Assembly: GCA_029204225.1 (NCBI GenBank)
Contig: MU835514.1
Coordinates: 1-38,487 of the forward strand
DNA length: 38,487 bases
Direction of reading: 5' to 3'
Origin: Diphasiastrum complanatum
Lineage: Eukaryota; Streptophyta; Lycopodiopsida; Lycopodiales; Lycopodiaceae
In this document: positions 1 to 9,889 of the stretch, piece by piece
How positions within the stretch are numbered: the stretch's first letter is position 1
Layout of the letters: each line of letters starts with the position of its first letter
The notes under the pieces: model-generated
The model's database searches: none
The model's input: the letters and a program-made list of their open reading frames with translations, nothing else
What the model was told of the DNA's origin: nothing
Translations under genes and position numbers: made by a program

Positions 1-2
1 GG

Positions 3-540
3 ATGGGAAAATGCATGGGAAGCGTGATGAGCCACCGCAAATCAGAGATCGGAGATGCGGTGAGAGCTGGCAAATCTAGGCCATACAACGTGCACAAGGA
101 CGATTGGAAGTTTGCAAAGAAAAATTTTGAGAAAATCCAGATCGTTTCAGGCAACAAAGAGAGGCAGCTAAGAAGCGAATGGAGACGGTAGTGCTCTCGC
201 ACCTGGGCAATGGTGGCCAAGGTTCTTTTCATGCCCATTTCATAAGTCACTCTAAACCCATAAGTTGAACTTGGTTTTGTCGTAATTCATATTTTATTTG
301 TGGATTTGTTTAAATTAAATTACAATCACAGATTTGACGGTTCATGCAGAAATTTGCCGTAAAGCGATCTCCCACAAAAGAGGAGTACAAGTATGCATAC
401 TCCAACAACTTGCAATCGTTACTCGAATTATTGGAGAGACAAGGAGTGAAAATTGACCGGGATGGATATTCTGAGGTATGTATGATCGTTTCAACATATG
501 TTTTGACTTCACCACATTCATTTGGTCGGACACTCTAACA
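3..540 (+). pseudogene. Possible DNA-transposon (CACTA-like) coding remnant
   Basis: Two short open stretches, 3-191 and 344-538, contain charged peptides with motifs such as DDWKFAKKNFEK and YSNNLQSLLELLERQGVKIDRDGYSE. They loosely recall the conserved C-terminal part of plant En/Spm-type transposase-associated proteins, with a W-x-F core followed by a basic stretch and an acidic helix. I cannot name a domain with certainty. The idea gains weight from a CACTA-like subterminal block about 800 bp downstream and from the inverted second copy of the first peptide at 800-936. Stops separate the two pieces, so this is a remnant. It could also be a host-gene fragment. Confidence 0.3.
92..226 (+). 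repeat. Inverted-duplication arm X, copy 1
   Basis: This segment matches the reverse complement of 800-936, with many substitutions and small gaps. Both copies encode similar peptides: HKDDWKFAKKNF here and HKEDLKFVKRGF on the minus strand there. Both end in a shared CCAAGGTTCT string. The divergence shows the duplication is old. Confidence 0.6.
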
Positions 541-700
541 ACATCACTTACAAAATTTACACATGTTCGTTGCACACAGGTATCACAGTCCCAATCTCAT
601 GCATCGCAGTCACATGAGTCTGATGATCTAATAATTAGACGTTTCATTCTAATATATATTTGTAATTCGAACATTTATGTATCAATATATATAATTTGTT
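462..700 (+). repeat. Direct-duplication arm Y, copy 1
   Basis: It starts with GATGGATATTCT and shares an ordered series of blocks with 945-1150: TTTGACTTCAC versus TTTAACTTCAC, GGTCGGACACTC versus GGTCTGACTTTC, and ACATTTATGTAT. The copies are in the same orientation and clearly diverged. The sequence is AT-rich with no convincing coding frame. Confidence 0.55.
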
Positions 701-799
701 TAACTTATAAAGTCCTCTACATGGATCTTTGATTGCATGTAGTCCAGTTTAGGATAGAATGGAGCCATTTAACAAGGTTATAACGATGTCCACGGGAGA

Positions 800-936
800 A
801 CCTTGGCAACCACTCCCAAGGTGAGAAGGTCCCTAAAGCCTCCCCTAGATTCTTAGCGGCCTCTCGTTGTTGTTTGACGTGATTTGGATTTTCAGAAAAT
901 CCTCTCTTCACAAACTTCAAGTCTTCTTTGTGCCTT
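800..936 (-). repeat. Inverted-duplication arm X, copy 2
   Basis: Reverse-complement counterpart of 92-226. Read on the minus strand it encodes a peptide with HKEDLKFVKRGFSENP and further conserved text (TFSPWEWLPRFSRG). This copy keeps a longer open frame (717-1031) than copy 1, so it is closer to the ancestral coding sequence. Confidence 0.55.
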
Positions 937-944
937 GATTTGGA

Positions 945-1150
945 TGGATATTCTAGATCTGAGATATATATGGCTTCAAGATATACTTTAACTTCACTAT
1001 ATTCGAGTGGTCTGACTTTCACTCTCATCACATTTCTCAGATAACTGACTCATCTTCATTGGATGCAAGTAATCCAATTTATAACATATCTTTGTACTTG
1101 GAACATTTATGTATGAATATATATTCATTGAATTTAAGTTTCCTTCATCA
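945..1150 (+). repeat. Direct-duplication arm Y, copy 2
   Basis: Second copy of the block at 462-700. It lies beside arm X copy 2, but that X copy is inverted, so the local order cannot come from one simple tandem duplication. Confidence 0.5.
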
Positions 1151-1329
1151 ATTTTTAAGTGCTTAAAATGTAACTCAAATAAACTTTGCAATTTTTTTAA
1201 TTAACAATAATGAACAAATGATTTTGCTTACCAACCTCATAAGAAGTGGTGCAAAAGATTCATGGGTCGGATGGAGTCCATTTTTAGGGCATAATGGAGC
1301 TAGTAAACTGGCCCCATTTTGCCCTAAAA

Positions 1330-1660
1330 AAAAAATTTCTGGTGTTAAACCCTCGGAATAGAATGAAATTTTAATAGAGATATACCAAGGGATGCCCCTC
1401 GATTTATTCCTCGGAAATGGCATGTCGCCAAATAGCTTGTTGGGAGATATGTACCGAGGCCCTCCGTATATCCCTCGACACACTCGTGCTATAGACAACA
1501 CAAAAACGAGGTGAAGAAGCCTCGATTACTGAGGCAATTATCGAGGATGTTTCGAGGTATACTTCAGGGTGTATAAAAAGGTTTATGGTCTTTTTTATTA
1601 AAAAAAATCTTCATAAAAGCCTCGGTAATAGGATCAAAAATCCTCTAAAATGTTGTTGTG
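1330..1660. mobile_element. CACTA-like subterminal repeat block
   Basis: Short motifs of the kind CCTCGG, CCTCGA, TCGAGG and ACGAGG recur at least a dozen times in both orientations within about 300 bp, for example near 1396, 1409, 1466, 1485, 1530, 1543, 1550 and 1620. Plant CACTA (En/Spm) elements carry such clustered inverted and direct motifs just inside their ends as transposase-binding sites, often built from CCTCGG or CCGAGG words. I could not find a clear terminal CACTACAAGAAA-type repeat, so the exact end is not placed. The block may be the 3' end of the element whose coding remnant lies at 3-540. Confidence 0.4.
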
Positions 1661-2059
1661 CAACCTATACATGACCCAAGTTGTCGTTGATGGGACGTGT
1701 GTCTCATCAACTGCCTCATCATGAGGACAACTAGTCCTAGTCAACTGACTTGGCCCATAGTACAGTAACACAATGATTCTACTTTTATTCTAAAAGTTCC
1801 CGTGATTGGGAAGGGCTTTCGAGAAAAAGAGCCATTGATTTAGTCATGTATCTATCAAAATTCTCTGTATTATTAATAGGACTATTAAAGATTTCTCACT
1901 CTCTAAAGAGGAGCATTGTAACACATTAAGCGAAGGAGTGACATGAATGTCTCTTGAACTTGTATTGTATCAAGTATTAATTGGGCTTGGCCTCTTCTCG
2001 TGGCCTAGATGACCCAACTTCATCTTCTATTTGCTGGTCTAGCTTCATTCTTCTATTGG
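1661..2059. other. Intergenic, nothing recognised
   Basis: AT-rich sequence with no convincing frame. The stretch around 1840-1960 (ATGTATCTATCAAAATTCTC, a T-rich run, then a run ending TTGTAACACATTAAG) resembles the transcript-end part of an LTR, but no TG...CA ends or PBS could be tied to it. Confidence 0.4.
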
Positions 2060-3011
2060 CTAGCCATCCTTCCTGACTAGCTTGACCTGTTTCCTCCTCA
2101 TTTGCATTGGACCTCTAACTCTAGGAGTAGGTCGGGGAGCCAGAGCTGGCTTGAATACTGGCTCATATTGATTTCTCAATGTGTATACAAGCTCCATATC
2201 TTTAGGCATGATAGTCACCCACTTTACATGGACAACAACAAGCACAGTGTCCTCAAAAAATCTCATTTGATAGTTCTCATCATTTGAACAAATGTATCTT
2301 CTTTGATATCCTTCGGAACTCTTACAAAGTGTGAAAGGTAAGTATTTTTTTTTATCCATGCCATCAATAACAATTCCAACATACTTTCTATGATAGTTCA
2401 AACATTTTTTTCTATGCTTTGTTAACTTTGCACTTTCTTCAGCTTGTTGTTCTCGATGCATTCTAAGGGCTTCATTCACTTTGCCTACATCTATAAAAAT
2501 TACAAGAATTATTTGAAAAAAAATATTCTTATTAAAAATCACATTAATTTTTTTTAGTATTAGTACCATTATCTATACTCAATTTCACATTTTGCCCCTA
2601 TGAACCTTGAGTGATGCGCATATAGTGCATATTCCATCCTCACTTTCCTTGGCATAAATATTTTATAAGAATAGTGTTTCCAAAGCCTCGCGAAATTACT
2701 ATAGCTAGTAAATTGCTCATTTCCTTGAACCATTTCCATTCTGTAGATATTGTATACCTCACGCCTTGTAAAATCATCCGCTAGGTGCCACCTCCTAGTA
2801 GTTGGCATAATCTTGGCGTGAGAACTAAAATACTCTCCATCCAAGAAATTGACGAACTCTCAACTGGACCAACCATATGATTGTATTGAGGATTGTATAT
2901 CGAAGCATTTTTTAAAAGCCTCTCATGCAACCTGCCCAGTCTTGAATTTCCAATAGAATGAACATGTTTGAATGCACTTCTACAAACAATGTGATGTCCC
3001 AAGCTGTACAT
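2060..3011 (-). pseudogene. Decayed DDE-type transposase-like gene with IDGMD motif
   Basis: Three successive minus-strand frames read as one broken protein. 3011-2781 has GHHIVCRSAFKHVHSIGNSRL, a helix-rich N-terminal block. 2844-2569 has FTRREVYNIYRMEM and SNFARLWKHY. 2569-2060 has HREQQAEESAKL and VGIVIDGMDKKK. This order matches a family of transposon-encoded proteins common in animals and some algae and mosses, whose signature is I-D-G-M-D-x-x-K after a zinc-binding region. I place it by motif memory only. The middle junction (about 2470-2575) is T-rich and could be a short intron or decay. At least one frameshift separates blocks one and two. No terminal inverted repeats were found. Function is inferred, and the copy is surely inactive. 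Confidence 0.45.
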
Positions 3012-4080
3012 TCGATTTGATCTTTAATGTCCAGCTTCAGTGTAGAAGTAAGATACACCTCTTGCTCTTCTAGATTAAGACTTAAATCATAAGATCTTGA
3101 AGACTTTAATATGGAAATTCCAAACTTTTTTATGCTAATTTGCTAAAAGTTGAGGTGTCAGTCCTAGGTGAGTTGAGCATTAAAATTAGTTCTTTTGAAT
3201 CTTTTAATTTTTTTAAAATGGAATGTATTTTTAGATTCTCGTGATATATCAATCACCTTGTTTGTAAGGTTATCTTAAAAATTTCTAAGAGCATACCTAT
3301 GATGCCCTTAAGAGGATGCCCCCATGTCTAAAAAAACCTGAATCATGAATTTGTGGATACTATTGGGCTTATTTCACGTCATGTCGCTTATCCCATGGAA
3401 TATGTAAGAATATAACAATAGAAATTAAGAATATCACAAGCAACAATTCGGCTCCAAGGAAGGAAGCTTCCCTGAGGCCCTTCGATATGCTTTTTATGAT
3501 GTTCTTATTGTTGTGAGCCAAGGGCAACATGACATTTTGAGGGTAAGATCATGGTCATTATCAATTGTATGACATTGCTTGGTAGGCTAGGCTCACTTCC
3601 AAGGACGGCAGCTTCGTATGTTCCCCTACTTCGTATGTTCCCCTACTCAATTCTGTAGATGCACTCCTTAATTTAACTAAAGGTGGGCCCCTAGTCACAC
3701 ACACCTCTCTCTCACTCTCACCATCATCCTTGGAATTTGAAGTGCACATCAACCTTTTAAATGAAAGGTTGTCCTTATTTTTACCTTTCATATGACATCT
3801 TTATTGTAAATATATATTTCTAGATTCCACACTTGTAATCAACTTTACCCTAATACAATCTCATGTATTTAAAAAAAAAAAAACATAGATTTTCACCTCA
3901 TATGAAATTTAACTTTCAGAATTTAGCTTGCAACACATGGGCTTATATTTCAATTAGCCTTTCAATGAGTATATTGCCAAAAAGCTGGCCTTTCTTAAAG
4001 GGCAAATAGGCCTTTGACATGCAAGGCAATGCCAAAACGGTTGCTCCTCACTCCTCACTCACGTATGCACTCAGTACTCA
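3012..4080. other. Intergenic, no gene seen
   Basis: No frame here looks coding. It contains a perfect 17-bp tandem duplication (3614-3630 and 3631-3647, unit TCGTATGTTCCCCTACT) and a poly-A run at about 3870. The last 100 bp before 4080 hold several CTCACTCACG-like words and may be the upstream promoter of the lipid-transfer-like gene. Confidence 0.5.
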
Positions 4081-4100
4081 CGCAGTCACTGAGCTGCATG

Positions 4101-4122
4101 TGTATATATATATATATATATG
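4101..4122 (+). promoter_or_regulatory. TATA region upstream of the lipid-transfer-like gene
   Basis: A (TA)n run lies about 115-135 bp before the ATG at 4236. A pyrimidine-rich leader (TCTTTCTCTTTCTCCTTC, about 4170-4190) sits between them, as is common for plant 5' UTRs. The run can serve as a TATA box but is also a simple repeat, so the assignment rests on position. Confidence 0.45.
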
Positions 4123-4235
4123 TGCTATGTGCTATGTGGGGTGTATGCATAAGTAGAAACGAGGATTGATCTTTCTCTTTCTCCTTCATCGAGTACTCCT
4201 AGTGATCAATCCTATCCACAGCCTTGCTTCCTCAC

Positions 4236-4872
4236 ATGGCCAATCTCAATTATCACACGTGGGTGGCTGCTGTATGCACCCTTCTTATGGCTATGAATAT
4301 TGCTCATGCAGTGGCTCAAACTAGCCACTGTCAGATGCCTCCTAGCTCTAAGAATCAGAAGATGTTTGCGCCTTGTTTGAAGTATCTTACACCTCTCAAC
4401 AGGACCGTCCCAGCGAGTCTTCCTCCTATAGCAAGCTCTTGCTGCCAAAATATCAGGGACACTCTTTTAGATGGTGTCTGCTGCACAATGAGATGGCATT
4501 ACACCAGAAGCAGATTCAATTTTGGAGATGCAGTGAAATTTTTCCGCCAGTGCGATGGAGATATCCCTCACCCCTACAAGTGCATGAGTAAGGACCATCA
4601 GCCATCAAAGCTAACTAATTGCCTAGTCTCACAGTACTATGCTGTGAATATTTACTCGTTATCAGAAGTGTCATGTAATTGTATTCTTTTTATGAGGTAA
4701 AACATGGTCATGATTGTGAGAACGTAGGAGGCTTAGATTGAAGCTCATGTTGATTGTTAGTACGCGTCTTGCAGTCTTCATGTACAAATATTTTGATCAT
4801 TGACTTCTTTATCCCTTGTTCATCTGTTTCCCTCTGAAATTTGCAGACTATGTTGTAACGGCGGCACCATGA
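4236..4872 (+). CDS. Secreted eight-cysteine lipid-transfer-like protein, two exons
   Basis: The ATG at 4236 opens a frame starting MANLNYH, with a hydrophobic signal peptide (about residues 8-28). Exactly eight cysteines follow: residues 32, 47, 69, 70, 82, 83, 106 and 116. This is the C-C-CC-C(x)C-C-C layout of plant non-specific lipid-transfer proteins, which bind lipids in the apoplast. The usual CxC pair is CC here. The frame runs on to a stop at 4700, but GTAAGG at 4588 is a good donor just after the last cysteine, where many members of this family carry an intron. A T/C-rich tract ending TTTGCAG (acceptor at 4846) gives exon 2, 4847-4872, with eight more codons. The spliced product would be 125 residues; the unspliced reading is 154. 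The ATG context (CACATGGCC) is good. It shows no stops or shifts, so it is the likeliest functional gene here. It could instead be a non-lipid-binding eight-cysteine relative. Confidence 0.68.
4588..4846 (+). other. Predicted intron of the lipid-transfer-like gene
   Basis: The candidate GT donor at 4588 follows the codon after the eighth cysteine. The AG acceptor at 4845-4846 is preceded by a pyrimidine-rich stretch (CATCTGTTTCCCTCTG). The 259-bp length is ordinary for plants. Splicing keeps the frame open for eight codons to a TGA at 4870. Confidence 0.5.
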
Positions 4873-4944
4873 GGCATTAATGTGCGAGATTTCGAGCTAT
4901 GACGTGCAACCTGCTAATTAATGTCCACTACATTGTTGCTCTGG

Positions 4945-5072
4945 TTTAGTTATTTTAACATGTAATAAACTATGATGCAATTGTCTAGCAAAACATCACT
5001 TCGTGTTTTAGTTATTTTAGCATATTGTAATGAACTATGATGCAATTGGCTAGCAAAGACATCACTTCGTGT
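4945..5072 (+). repeat. Imperfect tandem duplication, 62-66 bp, 3' flank of the gene
   Basis: Copy 1 is 4945-5006 and copy 2 is 5007-5072. Both begin TTTAGTTATTTTA and end ACATCACTTCGTGT. They differ by a few substitutions and small insertions. Each holds an AATAAAC or AATGAAC word that could act as a polyadenylation signal; copy 1 has the better one. Confidence 0.75.
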
Positions 5073-6169
5073 GTAGTCCAGTTCGTATTTTACGAAAGTA
5101 ATATCATTCACTACCTCGGTTGTCACTCAATGGATACAGGGTACTTCTTCAGTTATCGATCTGCAGTTGAGTTATGAAAATTTAAATTTTATCCTTGAAT
5201 TGCTAAGGTTGCTTATAGATGCCATCTTGTAAGTTTAAAGTTCAAAAAATCATTTCTAATCCAAGAAACATATGTGATAGTTTCTGATATGAGAAAGTTG
5301 AGCTACTTTTTACTGACATGCATACCTAGCCTATTTGATTGACAATCAACTGTAGAAGCATGATGTTGGGCTCGCATTCAAAATTCGCTGAGCAAGACTT
5401 CAAATCTTTTCTCTGGACCACTCTCTAGGTGTTACGTCCTTATCTAGTCAGAAGGAGATTCATTGTCCTTAGCACTGAGATCTTCTTCTGGTTGCATGTA
5501 GATAAGCTTGATTGTGGATCAAATTGCTTGGGGAAATTTGCTTGTTAGCATGCTGCTGGAAACTAAAGAGAGTTCTGACATCCGATTCCCAGTCTACAAA
5601 TAATTAGAAACTTTGTTATTCTGAGCACAGAAAGACTCCTTGAACGAATTCTAGATTCAGAATTGATCTGAGATATAGTGGAGTGGCAATTTTCTTGTTA
5701 CAGAGGCGCTGATCAGTCCCGATTGGTTGATTGGGAGCTAGAAATCCAATTATCTCTGTCACCTGCAAGCCCACATGTTTTCATGAACCCATCTTTGTTT
5801 AGCATAGGTTTTGGTAATTTGTAGAAGAGGCTGATTCTGCTCCACCCCACTTGGGTAAATGTGTACCTTAACAATGACTTTATATTTTCCAAAGTTGCTT
5901 GCTTGTGCTCTTCCGATTGCTTAGACCTTTCCTTCGAAATCACTTCGTCCATCTGTCTTTCATTCAGATTATTTGACTTAATTACAATTTACCGTATGGA
6001 TCCATTTATTTCAATACCTGGCATGCCTTTTAGATGGATGAGAAATCCATTTGCTGGACAAAGAGTCTAATCCTCATTCATTTTGACTGGTTATTTCATA
6101 TTATCAGACAATTTTAACTTCACACTTAACGAGTATCTTCTACAAGCTTTTGCTCAACCCATTTCCAAT
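5073..6169. other. Intergenic, no gene recognised
   Basis: I see no domain on either strand. The longest minus-strand frame (5952-5713) is charged but matches nothing I know. Base composition is AT-rich and even. Confidence 0.5.
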
Positions 6170-7199
6170 GACCATCATCGATTATAAATGTAACAGCAAA
6201 AAAAATTGGTTTCGAAATGTTACCCATTTTAAAATTTTGCCCAAAAGGAAAAAAATTTCCAGATTTGGAATTTCAAATCCCAAATTGCATTTTAATTCCC
6301 TATTGGGAAGTAACCCAGCTCCAGAACTAAATGTTAATAACTGGAGTTCCTTAATGCATGCTCACTATCCAAACTTAGAGATAGGAACGCTCTCAGTTGT
6401 CAAAAATCAATCAGCCGAGTGTTTCATCTCAGACCTGCAGGCAGGGAATGCATAGATTTCTGTAAAACGACAGATTTCTCAAGCTGGTTTATCTTATCCA
6501 AAAAAATTCATCACCTTCATGTAATCCCAAATACATGAAACACTTGGTGATTTACTTAATTTCAAATATCAAATCCAAAAACTAAAGAAATTCCATTTCA
6601 ATGTCTTGCAAAATATAATGCTTCTTGGTACCAATATTCTTAGAATATCCAAATATTCTAAAATACCACAATTCAGTCATCTAAAATCTCTAGGAGATCC
6701 ATCAAGTCTCAGACAAATATAACTCAATTTAGAGTACTGCAGTTACTCTAATGAATTAACAGCCCATATAGACTGAACTTTATACACAAGCACTTATAAA
6801 CTACAATCTAAAAGATAAGCAAATTCCTCACAAGTAAGTAATTACTTAAAGAAAATGCCTGTGAGATCCACACAATCTCAAGTATGTACTAGAGTACAGA
6901 AATTTAGAGTTCAACCAGCAGATCTAAATCCTTAACTCATCCAATTGATCAAGAATTACTCATTATATTAAGAATCCTCACATTTATTAAAATCTTCAAA
7001 TGACCTTTAACTATCAAATTATGATCCGTCAATCATAAACATTTAGAATCTTATGATTCGTCAATCATAATTTACAGGATTCCAAAACCATACTTAATCA
7101 TTGAAAGATACTGGAGTATATGTACAACATACAACTCAGGAAATATAAGAATCATTCTGAAACCACAAGGAAAATCACTGGATTCCAAGAATATTCTTC
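6170..7199. repeat. Hairpin-dense AT-rich region
   Basis: Short perfect dyads occur about every 50-100 bp. Examples: 6516-6523 with 6532-6539 (TTCATGTA arms, flanked by TCACC and GGTGA); 6319-6324 with 6341-6346 (CTCCAG arms); 6634-6648 (ATATTCT arms); 6729-6736 with 6744-6751 (TTAGAGTA arms); 6835-6848 (TAAGTAATTACTTA); 6862-6867 with 6875-6880; 6885-6898; 7051-7070 (TTATGATT arms); 7108-7119; 7187-7198. There is no coding frame. The stretch ends where copia A gag begins in mid-gene. Some dyads are expected by chance in AT-rich DNA. Confidence 0.4.
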
Positions 7200-7595
7200 C
7201 ATAATGTTCTTGTGGCCCAGGAGAGTAGGATTCTACACCTCAAAACAAGAATGGGGTCTTTGTCACTACATAATGGTGATGAGAAAGCAAACTTCACATC
7301 AAAAGGCAAGAAGAAGACTCATCCATTCAAGAAGTCACAAGGCAAGGAGGCCGAGGCAAAGGATGGAGGATCTACCTCCCAAGGGAAGCAAAAGAACAAA
7401 GCCAAGCTTAAGTGTTTCTTTTGTGGGAAGAAAGGACACTTTGCTTCCGAATGTTATAAGAAGAAGAATGCACAAGGGAGTGAAGATCAAGGCAACCTTG
7501 CACAAGGGGAGGACAAAAAGAATGGCTTCAACACATCCTTGATGGTAGCATGTACACCAAGATCAAGCCAAGAGACATGGTGGATAGATAGTGGG
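7200..7595 (+). pseudogene. gag: Copia A gag C-terminus with CCHC zinc knuckle
   Basis: The frame from 7212 holds a lysine-rich stretch and a zinc knuckle CFFCGKKGHFASEC, fitting C-x2-C-x4-H-x4-C, the nucleic-acid-binding end of a copia Gag polyprotein. Residues WWIDSG (7578-7595) start the aspartic protease in the same frame. The N-terminal two thirds of Gag (the UBN2-type region) are absent. The sequence upstream of 7200 is unrelated, so a breakpoint lies near 7200. Relatives with the same style of Gag are copia G and copia C in this window. Confidence 0.85.
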
Positions 7596-7900
7596 CTAGC
7601 TCCCACATGTCATTCAACAAGAATTATTTTTCTACTCTACTTTCTTGTAATGATTCTAAGAAGTCAATCTACACTACTAGTGATCAAGAATGTAAGATAG
7701 ATGGCATAGGATCTATTCCATTATGCTTAGGATCATCTAAGAGGATAGATCCTGATAATGTTTTGTATGTTCCATCCATTACAAAAAACTTGCTTAGTGT
7801 TGGTCAACTAATGGACAATGGACTAGATGTACATTTCAAGAATGGAGTGTGTTCCATCTTGAAAAGTGATAAGTGTATAGCTAGTGGCATTAAGCAATGA
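7596..7900 (+). pseudogene. pol: Copia A protease and start of GAG-pre-integrase
   Basis: Just after the D-S-G triad the reading frame changes, and the protease continues in the frame of 7607-7900, with IDGIGSIPL and NVLYVPSITKNLLSVGQL. These are hallmark strings of plant copia protease and the following linker. The frame change right behind the catalytic aspartate disrupts the enzyme. A TGA at 7898-7900 ends this frame before the integrase zinc-binding domain. Confidence 0.85.
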
Positions 7901-7912
7901 AGGCTTTTTAAG

Positions 7913-8574
7913 TTGGATGCTAATGTGGCCATTGAAAGTGTGAATATAGTTATGGAGGAGTTGACTCAAGTGGAGCTTTGGCACAAAAGATTAGGCCATC
8001 CTAATCTTCAAGCAACGGAATTCATGGCATCAAAGGAGCTAGCTCTCGGCCTACCAAAATATTTCAAGAAGTGTGGCAAAGTGTGTGAGGCACGTGGCCT
8101 TGCAAAGTCACACAAGACTTCCTACAAGAGATCTGTGACAAGATCTACCTCGCCTTTGAATCTTATTCATTCAGATGTACATGCTTTTTCTCATGAAGTA
8201 ATGGGGGTGCTTTAATGTATGTGACTTTCAGAGATGATTGTACTAGATTCACTTGGATTGAATTATTTTCTAAGAAAAGCCTTGTATATGAAGCTTTTGT
8301 AAAGTTTAAGTCTCTAGTGGAAAAGCAACTTAGTTCTTGCATTAAAGTTCTAAGATGTGATAATGGAGGAGAGTATATCTCCAACAAGATGAGAGACTTT
8401 TGTGAGATCAATGGCATTAAGAGAGAGCTCACTTGTTCTTACACCCCCCAACAAAATGGGGTGGCCGAGAGGAAAAATAGGAGCCTTTATGAATGTGCAA
8501 AGTCTTTAAGACTTGATGCATCTCTACCCATCTCTATTTGGGGGGAGGCCATAACTTGTGCAAATTACTTATAA
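7913..8574 (+). pseudogene. pol: Copia A integrase
   Basis: 7913-8215 carries the GAG-pre-integrase region (VELWHKRLGHPN, first histidines of the H-H-C-C zinc site) and LIHSDVH, the first core aspartate. After a TAA, 8215-8574 carries the core: DDCTRFTWIELF, the second aspartate in LRCDNGGEY, and the glutamate in TPQQNGVAERKNRS. The D-D-E triad is therefore present, but split by stops and a small loss near 8215. From 8575 to 8915 the C-terminal region (NRLPSGAIGG..., FKVFGCICYVHIP) can be followed through further stops. The enzyme would insert element cDNA into the genome; this copy cannot. Confidence 0.88.
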
Positions 8575-8915
8575 AATAGGCTTCCTAGTGGTGCTATTGG
8601 TGGGATCTCACCATTTAAAGCTTTGTTTGGCAATAATCCCAATGTAAAAAATTTTAAAGTGTTTGGATGTATATGTTATGTCCACATTCCTTTGGAAACT
8701 AGAAGGAAAGAAGATGCAACTCCTTCAAAAGTATATTTGTAGGCTATCATGAAAATAGCAAAGGATATACGATATTTGATCATATTTCAAGGAAAGTAAA
8801 AGCTAGCAAGGATGTCCTATTTGATGAATCTCAAAGTTACAAGTCGTTTCCAAGTGCATCTAATATTTTAGGTGATGAAGATCTTGCAAAACCTGAGCTT
8901 CTTGAAAATGACCTC

Positions 8916-9889
8916 TTGGAAGATCAAGATCAAGTACCAAAGGGGCTGATAAGATCCACAAGGAGCAAGGCCAAGCCTTCAAGGATCACATACTTTGAGA
9001 AAGGGAAGCAAAGAGAAGACACAACTCCTTCTACCTCTTACTCCTTTCTAACCACAATGCTTGAAGAGCCATCATGTTATGAAGATGCAAGTAGATCACA
9101 AGTTTGGAGAGATGCAATGCAAGTAGAGTTTGATACTTTGATAGATAATCAAACTTGGAATCTTGTACACCTTCCATATGGGAAGAAGCCACTTGAATGT
9201 AAGTGGATCTATAGATTAAAGTACAATCAAGATGGATCTATAAGTAAGTATAAAGCTAGATTGGTTGCTAAGGGGTTTCTTCAAACTAAAGGCATAGATT
9301 ATGAAGAAACATAGCAAAGCTTGTAACTATTAGATTGATCATTTGTATTGCTACTTTGTTCAAGTGGAATCTCTATCAAATGGATGTGGCCAGTGCTTTT
9401 TTTAATGGCAACTTGGAGGAGGAAATATACATGTTGCAACCCAAGGGCTTCATCAAGGATGGTGAGGAGGACAAGGTTTGCCACTTAAGGAAGAGCCTAT
9501 ATGGCTTAAAGCAAGCACATAGGGCTTGGTACTCTAGGCTGCATGATTTTCACTACTCCCTTGGATTTGTGATTAGCTCTTATGAGCCTTCTTTGTACAT
9601 CAAATGTAATGATGGAAAGATCATCATTTTAGTACTTTATGTTGATGATATCATATTGACAAGAAATGATGGTGAAGGCATAAGAAATGTTAAAGCTTCT
9701 TTGTCTAGTGAATTCAAGATGGTAGATCTAGGACTTCTTAAGTTCATACTTGGAATAGAAGTTACTACAGGTAGCGATTATACTTTTATAAGTCAATCAA
9801 TGTATGCTACTTCCATTCTTGAAAGGTTTGGCATGAAATATTGTAAGGGGATTGACACCCCTATGGAGCAAGTTTGTAAAGTTACATGA
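8916..9889 (+). pseudogene. pol: Copia A reverse transcriptase, truncated
   Basis: 8916-9314 has the RT entry region (WRDAMQVEFDTLIDNQTWNLV, CKWIYRLKYNQDGSISKYKARLVAKGF). A short out-of-frame patch with stops follows around 9314-9335. 9335-9889 has YQMDVASAFFNGNLEEEIYM, SLYGLKQAHRAWY and the catalytic LYVDDIIL. The frame breaks off after MEQVCKVT at about 9889, before the RNase H domain, where it meets a second element. The catalytic box is intact, so decay is by shifts and truncation rather than loss of the active site. Confidence 0.9.

Noticed and set aside
4224-4235. Upstream TTG as the start of the lipid-transfer-like protein
   Set aside because: Plants start at ATG; the ATG at 4236 has good context and gives a normal signal peptide.
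5713-5952. 79-codon charged minus-strand frame
   Set aside because: No domain, no neighbour support, length expected by chance.
6990-7080. Two TATGAT(C/T)CGTCAATCATA copies as the start of a CRISPR-like array
   Set aside because: Only two short copies in AT-rich plant DNA; no further repeats or cas genes.
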